A DNA stretch of 64,000 nt from contig JAJQOW010000179.1 of NCBI GenBank assembly GCA_037975125.1, forward strand, positions 95,866-159,865, given 5' to 3'. Both the position numbers and the translations under genes were made by a program. Below, one piece after another: positions 59,299 to 64,000 of the stretch. The first letter of the stretch is position 1, and every line of letters starts with the position of its first letter. The notes below the pieces were generated by a model. It saw nothing but the letters and a program-made list of their open reading frames with translations, searched no databases and was not told the origin of the DNA. Origin of the DNA: Latrodectus hesperus. Lineage: Eukaryota; Arthropoda; Arachnida; Araneae; Theridiidae.

Positions 59299-61364
59299 AG
59301 CCGTCATCCATTAAAAAGGGTGACGGCGAGGCGATGATTCAACGTCTGTATTTGGCGGATAAAACATCTTCTTCACAATATCTCATCGATACTGGAGCAG
59401 ATGTGTCCGTGGTTCCTCATACTGTTCATAAGCCAAGCAATCAAGCTGCGCGGATGCAACTTTTTGCTGCAAACGGGACAGTGATTCCAACTTTCGGTCA
59501 ACGCCTGCTGAAATTAGATCTTGGTCTGAGAAGAACATTCAACTGGCCCTTCATCATCGCTGCCGTGTCTCAACCGATTATCGGTGCAGATTTCTTACGC
59601 CATTTTGGACTTGTAGTAGACATCAAAAATGGTGCTTTAATTGACCCGTTAACCTCCTTACAGTCTAAAGGAACTTTATATGCAGGAAATTACACTGCTG
59701 TTAAGGCAATCATTGATGACTCTAAGTTCCACAAATTGCTAGCAGAATATCCTATGCTCATTAAAGCAAATACTATGCCAAATAAAATTGTTCATGAAGT
59801 GGAACATTGGATTCAAACAACTGGACCTCCAGTGTTCTCAAAACCCAGACGATTACCACCAGATAAACTGAAAGCTGCAAAACAAGAGTTTGAATTCCTT
59901 GTAGCTTCTGGAGTCTGTCAACCATCTAAAAGCTGTTGGGCAAGCCCACTCCACATGGTGCCTAAGAAAAATGGAGACTGGCGACCCTGTGGTGATTTTC
60001 GTCGACTTAATAGTGTCACCGTTCCCGACAGATACCCTGTACCCCATATTCAAGACTGTTTACAAGTGTTGGAAGGGAAAACAGTATTTTCTACCTTAGA
60101 TCTCGAAAAGGCATATTATCATATCCCTGTTCGCAAAGAAGATGTTCCAAAAACTGCAGTAACAACACCATTTGGACTTTTCGAGTTCTTATTCATGCCA
60201 TTTGGCTTGTCTAATGCTGCAGCAACATTCCAACGATTTATTCACAAAGTTTTGAGTGAATTCGACTTTTGTGTGCCTTACTTTGATGATGTGCTGGTTG
60301 CGTCAAAGGATGACGAGGAACACTTAGCACATTTGAAACGGATCTTCCAGAGATTTTCGGAATATGGAGTGACCCTAAATGTAAATAAATGTGTTTTAGG
60401 ACAAGCTTCAGTACAATTTCTGGGACATCTGGTGACTTCTAAAGGAATCACTCCCCTTCCTGAAAAAGTAGCAGCAATTACAAATTTTCCTAAGCCTGTT
60501 ACTGTTAAAGAATTACGTCGTTTCCTAGCTATTTTAAATTTCTATCGGAGGTTTATATCTCGAGCTGCACAAACTCAAGCAATTCTAAATGAATACCTAA
60601 GGGGTGCCAAAAAGAACGACAAATCAACAATAAACTGGACAATTGAGGCTGAAACTGCTTTTGAAAAGTGTAAACAGGACTTAGCAGAAGCAGCAACTCT
60701 TCATCACCCGGTGTTAAATGCACCATTGGCAATCGTTGTGGATGCTTCAGATACAGCTGTGGGGGCAGCCCTGCATCAACAGATCAACAAGGAGTGGCAA
60801 CCACTTGGATTTTATTCTAAGAAGCTCTCACCATCCCAACGCAATTACAGTGCTTATGATAGAGAACTCTTAGCTGCATACATGGCAGTGAAATACTTCC
60901 GACATATGGTGGAGGGTCGCCCATTTACCATATTTACTGACCACAAGCCCCTCACATTCGCTTTCAGACAGAAGGAGGACAAATGCTCGCCAAGACAACT
61001 ACGCCACTTGGATTATATCAGTCAGTTTTCCACCGATATTCAGCATGTGAAGGGAATTGACAATGTGGTTGCAGACGCCCTATCCCGGATAGACATTGCA
61101 ACAATAGAAACTCCATCAAAAATTGACTTCCAGGAAATGGCTAATAACCAAAAATGTGATAAGGAACTGTCAGAATTATTATTACATCCTGATAAATCCT
61201 CCCTAGTACTTCAATCTTTTGCAATAGGTGATCCTAAAGTTGAGCTGGTTTGTGACACATCCACCAAACACATTCGACCATTCGTGCCTGAAGTGGATAG
61301 AAAAAGATATTCCACAGTCTGCATTCTATCTCACACCCGGGGATTAAAGCTACTGTCAGACTAG
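59259..61364 (+). CDS. pol: Pol part 1: protease, reverse transcriptase, RNase H
   Basis: 701 codons. A stop lies just before 59,259, so pol is reached only by a -1 frameshift from gag within 59,259-59,298, or by starting at the ATG there. Protease: [13 protein letters not shown], catalytic D44-T-G. Reverse transcriptase: residues about 200-380, with [15 protein letters not shown] (first D), [14 protein letters not shown] and the YFDD active site at 341-344. RNase H: VVDASD (D495), [11 protein letters not shown] and TDHKPL (D561). It would copy element RNA into DNA in the particle. The frame leaves the conserved text near 61,301 at an A run, and the last 20 or so codons are out-of-frame, ending at 61,364. 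The rest of pol continues in the next frame. Confidence 0.9.
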   Translation: MPRALFFPCGKLLEPSSIKKGDGEAMIQRLYLADKTSSSQYLIDTGADVSVVPHTVHKPSNQAARMQLFAANGTVIPTFGQRLLKLDLGLRRTFNWPFIIAAVSQPIIGADFLRHFGLVVDIKNGALIDPLTSLQSKGTLYAGNYTAVKAIIDDSKFHKLLAEYPMLIKANTMPNKIVHEVEHWIQTTGPPVFSKPRRLPPDKLKAAKQEFEFLVASGVCQPSKSCWASPLHMVPKKNGDWRPCGDFRRLNSVTVPDRYPVPHIQDCLQVLEGKTVFSTLDLEKAYYHIPVRKEDVPKTAVTTPFGLFEFLFMPFGLSNAAATFQRFIHKVLSEFDFCVPYFDDVLVASKDDEEHLAHLKRIFQRFSEYGVTLNVNKCVLGQASVQFLGHLVTSKGITPLPEKVAAITNFPKPVTVKELRRFLAILNFYRRFISRAAQTQAILNEYLRGAKKNDKSTINWTIEAETAFEKCKQDLAEAATLHHPVLNAPLAIVVDASDTAVGAALHQQINKEWQPLGFYSKKLSPSQRNYSAYDRELLAAYMAVKYFRHMVEGRPFTIFTDHKPLTFAFRQKEDKCSPRQLRHLDYISQFSTDIQHVKGIDNVVADALSRIDIATIETPSKIDFQEMANNQKCDKELSELLLHPDKSSLVLQSFAIGDPKVELVCDTSTKHIRPFVPEVDRKRYSTVCILSHTRGLKLLSD

Positions 61365-62419
61365 TGGAGGAGAGATTTGTCTGGCCGAAAGTGAAGGCAG
61401 ACGTAAGAGCATGGGCTCAGCAATGCCTGGCCTGTCAACGATCAAAGGTTGTACGTCATACCCAAAGCAGACTTGGAACTTTCATGCAACCCAACTCCAG
61501 GTTTGAACATGTACATATTGATATAGTTGGCCCACTACCTCCATCTGAAGGGTGTCAATACTGCCTCACATGCGTCGACCGTTTTTCAAAGTGGCCAGAA
61601 GCCTACCCTATGGTTGACATCACAGCGAAGTCAGTGGCTACAACCTTTTATGCCGGATGGATTGCAAGATTCGGACCACCCCTACGGATTACAACGGACC
61701 AGGGCACGCAATTTGAAGCTTCACTTTTCGATGCCTTGACCAAATTCTTGGGTACTGCTCGACATCGCACAAGTCCTTACCACCCAGCCGGCAATGGGCA
61801 AGTAGAAAGATTCCACAGGCAATTAAAGGCGGCCATCAGAGCTCATGGCACCATTCAATGGACCTCAACTCTCCCTACCATTCTACTGGGGTTCAGAGCT
61901 GCATGGAAGGAAGACCTGCAAGCAACTGCAGCGGAGATGCTGTACGGAACGACTATCCGGCTACCTGGAGAGTTTCTAAGTCCATCATCTGAAACAGCGG
62001 ATCCAGCCACCTTCGTGGGAAAGCTGAAGGACACCATGCTGAAATTGCTACCATCCAACCCACGACGACAGGAGCATCGAACAGTCTTCGTCAACAAAGA
62101 TCTTTCAAACTGCTCTCATGTGTTCCTACGGTCAGACACTTTAAGAAAGAGTCTACAACCGCCCTATGAGGGCCCATTCCAGGTCATTGAAAGAGGAGAT
62201 AAAGTCTTCAAGTTACTCATTCACGGACGGGAAAGTACTGTAAATATAGACCGTGTTAAACCCGCCTACATTGCAAAAGATGAAGATTATCCTGTCCCCC
62301 ATTCCGAACAAGAGACGGAAGCGACAGAAGAGGAATCATCTACATCTGCAAGTGCCATTCCAACTACCACAGTTACACGCTCAGGTCGCCGTGTGCATTT
62401 CAACAGGCGGTATCTGTAA
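61302..62419 (+). CDS. pol: Pol part 2: integrase (frame-shifted)
   Basis: The continuation of pol after the A-run break. It has no start of its own. The frame reads from about 61,302 with the integrase HHCC zinc region (HSISHPG, then C-L-A-C in [10 protein letters not shown]), and the main open stretch is 61,364-62,419. The catalytic triad is complete: [18 protein letters not shown] and GQVERFHRQ, with 35 residues between the second D and E. The C-terminus has a [19 protein letters not shown] tail and an acidic, threonine-rich end. It would insert the DNA copy into the genome. Because all motifs are intact, the single break looks recent or is an assembly error. Confidence 0.88.
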
Positions 62420-62439
62420 TTACTTGTAAAAATCTCGCT

Positions 62440-62457
62440 ATCGCTGGTGGGGGGCTA
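62440..62457 (+). other. Polypurine tract region
   Basis: ctatcgctggtggggggc ends one base before the right LTR region; the ggtgggggg core is the expected plus-strand priming site. It is short and interrupted by pyrimidines. Confidence 0.6.
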
Positions 62458-62458
62458 C

Positions 62459-62796
62459 TGTAGTGGTCCCGCTGCAAAATGTAAACAAACACCAAAAAGG
62501 TAAACAACGCGGATGAATACAAGGCACGCGGTGTGAGAATAAATTTTCTTACCAGATAGGTGTGAATAGGCAAAGGCGCTTCTCACCAGTCTGCTCTCCA
62601 CGGAGGAATGGAGCGTTAGCAGCGGAACACTCGCTACTGATATTTTATGTTCGTCAAGTCTTGTTTTCAATGTTCTACTTATGCGAAATCTTATTTTAAT
62701 TTAATTGTATTTTTATGTAACATTAATAATTAAATAGTTATGTCTGGATTCAACATCTTTCATTTTTATTATTTTTAACCATCGACATATACTATA
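62459..62796 (+). repeat. Right LTR (338 bp)
   Basis: Same length and, by eye, same sequence as the left LTR, followed by the target duplication ctatt. Confidence 0.95.
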
Positions 62797-62801
62797 CTAT
62801 T

Positions 62802-63923
62802 AGAAACTAATGTCCTCGAAAATTGGCGCTTGGGTCCATTGGCTTGTCTTCTAATTATATGTAATTTCCTATTAATCGCATTAACACGAATCTATTTCTT
62901 AATCTGAACGTGTGTAATACTTTTAATAACACAAATGATTCATAATTAATAATTTTAAAACAAAATCGTGAGATGTCACCTTACTTAAAACAGAAATTTC
63001 AACATTTATTTATTTTCGATTTCAGTACCATATACTATTATTAATGACTTCACTCCTACATCTATTTTTAGTTATTATGCTAACATTGAAGTAATTTCAG
63101 TTGAATCAATCATCTGAAATAAATTAGGTTTAATAATTATTATTAATATTTAATTTTTGCTATAAAACTTTGATTTTTTAGGAATATTTTGATAGAATTT
63201 TTATTACTTAATGCAAATTTTCTTGTTAAATACCGAATTTTCAGCAGTAAAAATAATAGTTCTGAAATAAAATTAAATAATTTAATAATAAATCTTTAAA
63301 GATGTATTTAAAATTTTAAAACATTAATTATTCAATATTTTTTATTTTTGTTGTCTTGTCCATTGCTGTGGAGCAACAAATCTGAATGAAAATCTTTTTG
63401 TTGATTTTTTAAAGTTACAGTGAATGGGAGTCGAGTTTTTATTTTGAATAAATTGATAATTTTTTTCTTTGTTTTTCATCGTTCAAAATCACATTCAACC
63501 TCACACACCCGGTCGTCATTCACATGCTGCTGAATTTATATTGAATGTTAAGATTGCAAGTGCTGCAGTTTTGAAAATGAATGTTAATTTATCTAAAATT
63601 CATTTTCATTATTAATGGGCTAGATTTCAAAGACAATAATCAAAATATCACCATAATAAAAATAATAATGCTAATAATTTAAAATTTATATTGCATAAAT
63701 TTTAAATTAATTACAAAAATTCAAAAGTGTAATTGTCAATATGAATTGTGAAATTACTAAATTCATTACGTAAAAAATTGTCGATATAATTTAATTAATA
63801 ATAATAATAAATTTATTATTAATTAAATATAATTTTATTATTAAAGAATAAGATTTAATTAATAATAAAAATAGTAATATTTAATGAATCTTATACATGC
63901 ATTTTTTTATTTTCTTATTACAG
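62802..63923. other. AT-rich DNA, nothing recognised
   Basis: No supported gene. Around 63,790-63,850 taattaataat-type repeats form weak palindromes. The stretch could be intron upstream of the candidate exon that follows. Confidence 0.45.
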
Positions 63924-63976
63924 AGTAAACAACTGTATATTCTGCAATAATGTGCTTGCCTTTTCTGAAGGAATGG
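63924..63976 (+). CDS. Candidate internal exon of an unknown host gene
   Basis: 53 bases bounded by a strong acceptor (pyrimidine-rich tttttttattttcttattacag-type tract ending at 63,923) and a perfect donor (gtaagt at 63,977). Only one frame is open (skip the first base): VNNCIFCNNVLAFSEGM, with a CxxC pair. The other two frames have stops. I do not recognise the protein, and neighbouring exons would lie outside or in unassigned DNA. Confidence 0.35.
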
Positions 63977-64000
63977 GTAAGTCATACTTGATGTTTTACT

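Larger units (their letters stand above)
58028..62796 (+). mobile_element. Full-length Ty3/gypsy LTR retrotransposon
   Basis: 4769 bases bounded by the exact 5-base target duplication ctatt (58,023-58,027 and 62,797-62,801). Order: LTR, primer-binding site, gag, pol (protease, reverse transcriptase, RNase H, integrase), purine tract, LTR. The integrase-last order and DTGA protease are typical of Ty3/gypsy. The gag finger is C-X2-H-X9-C-X3-C, a CHCC pattern that I associate with the CsRn1 clade rather than the usual CCHC. LTRs appear identical by eye, so the insertion is recent. No envelope-like frame is present between integrase and the right LTR. Confidence 0.93.

Noticed and set aside
61296..61312. 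Programmed -1 frameshift between RNase H and integrase
   Set aside because: The site is not a slippery heptamer and the position, in the integrase zinc region, is unusual. A one-base change in the A run is simpler.

Overview
This is a window of AT-rich animal nuclear DNA, almost certainly from an arthropod. A spider is my best guess. That rests on recognising the tRNA-derived SINE families, the Tc1 family at 17.1-18.2 kb and the RNase-H-bearing LINE as types I associate with orb-weaver genomes; it is inference, not a search result. No complete host gene is visible. There are no bacterial-style operons, no rRNA, no genuine tRNA gene and no CRISPR array.

Layout. 0-9.2 kb: a degenerate mariner on the minus strand, diverged tRNA-derived SINEs, a TA microsatellite and an unclassified composite repeat (6.8-7.8 kb), separated by featureless AT-rich DNA. 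9.2-10.9 kb: a GC-rich array of 24 copies of a 62-base palindromic unit, ending in a short second repeat. 10.9-17 kb: AT-rich DNA with one promoter-like island near 15.2 kb. 17-19.2 kb: a Tc1 and a Tigger/pogo deletion derivative, both sitting in TA microsatellite. 20-30 kb: local duplications, a 39-base palindrome, a 5'-truncated LINE with RNase H (minus), a C2H2 zinc-finger pseudogene (minus) and a Tc1 N-terminal relic. 30-38 kb: SINEs of four families. 38.2-41.6 kb: a 3.3-kb hAT-like non-autonomous element with an exact 8-base target duplication. 43.5-45.1 kb: a complete-ended but dead Tc1 of the IR/DR type. 45-53.6 kb: many SINEs and a nested stack, in which a Tc1 is broken by one SINE and by a LINE that itself carries another SINE; then a plus-strand mariner split by a SINE. 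56-57.5 kb: a tandem duplication in which only one copy has a SINE. 58.0-62.8 kb: a full-length Ty3/gypsy LTR retrotransposon whose two 338-base LTRs look identical, so a very recent insertion.

How the parts relate. The TA-targeting DNA transposons, a LINE and the SINEs that probably borrow its machinery (they share a similar 3' tail) have inserted repeatedly into one another, so relative ages can be read from the nesting. The gypsy element is the youngest and the only one close to intact; its pol is interrupted by what looks like a one-base change in an A run. Possible host-gene traces are weak: a splice-bounded exon at 63,924-63,976, a possible first coding exon at 33,574, two CpG-containing promoter-like islands (15.2 and 23.2 kb) and an orphan C-terminal reading after the array at 10.8 kb. 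I found no convincing new biological system. The most unusual structure is the 62-base array, whose changes are concentrated in a 3-4-base linker.
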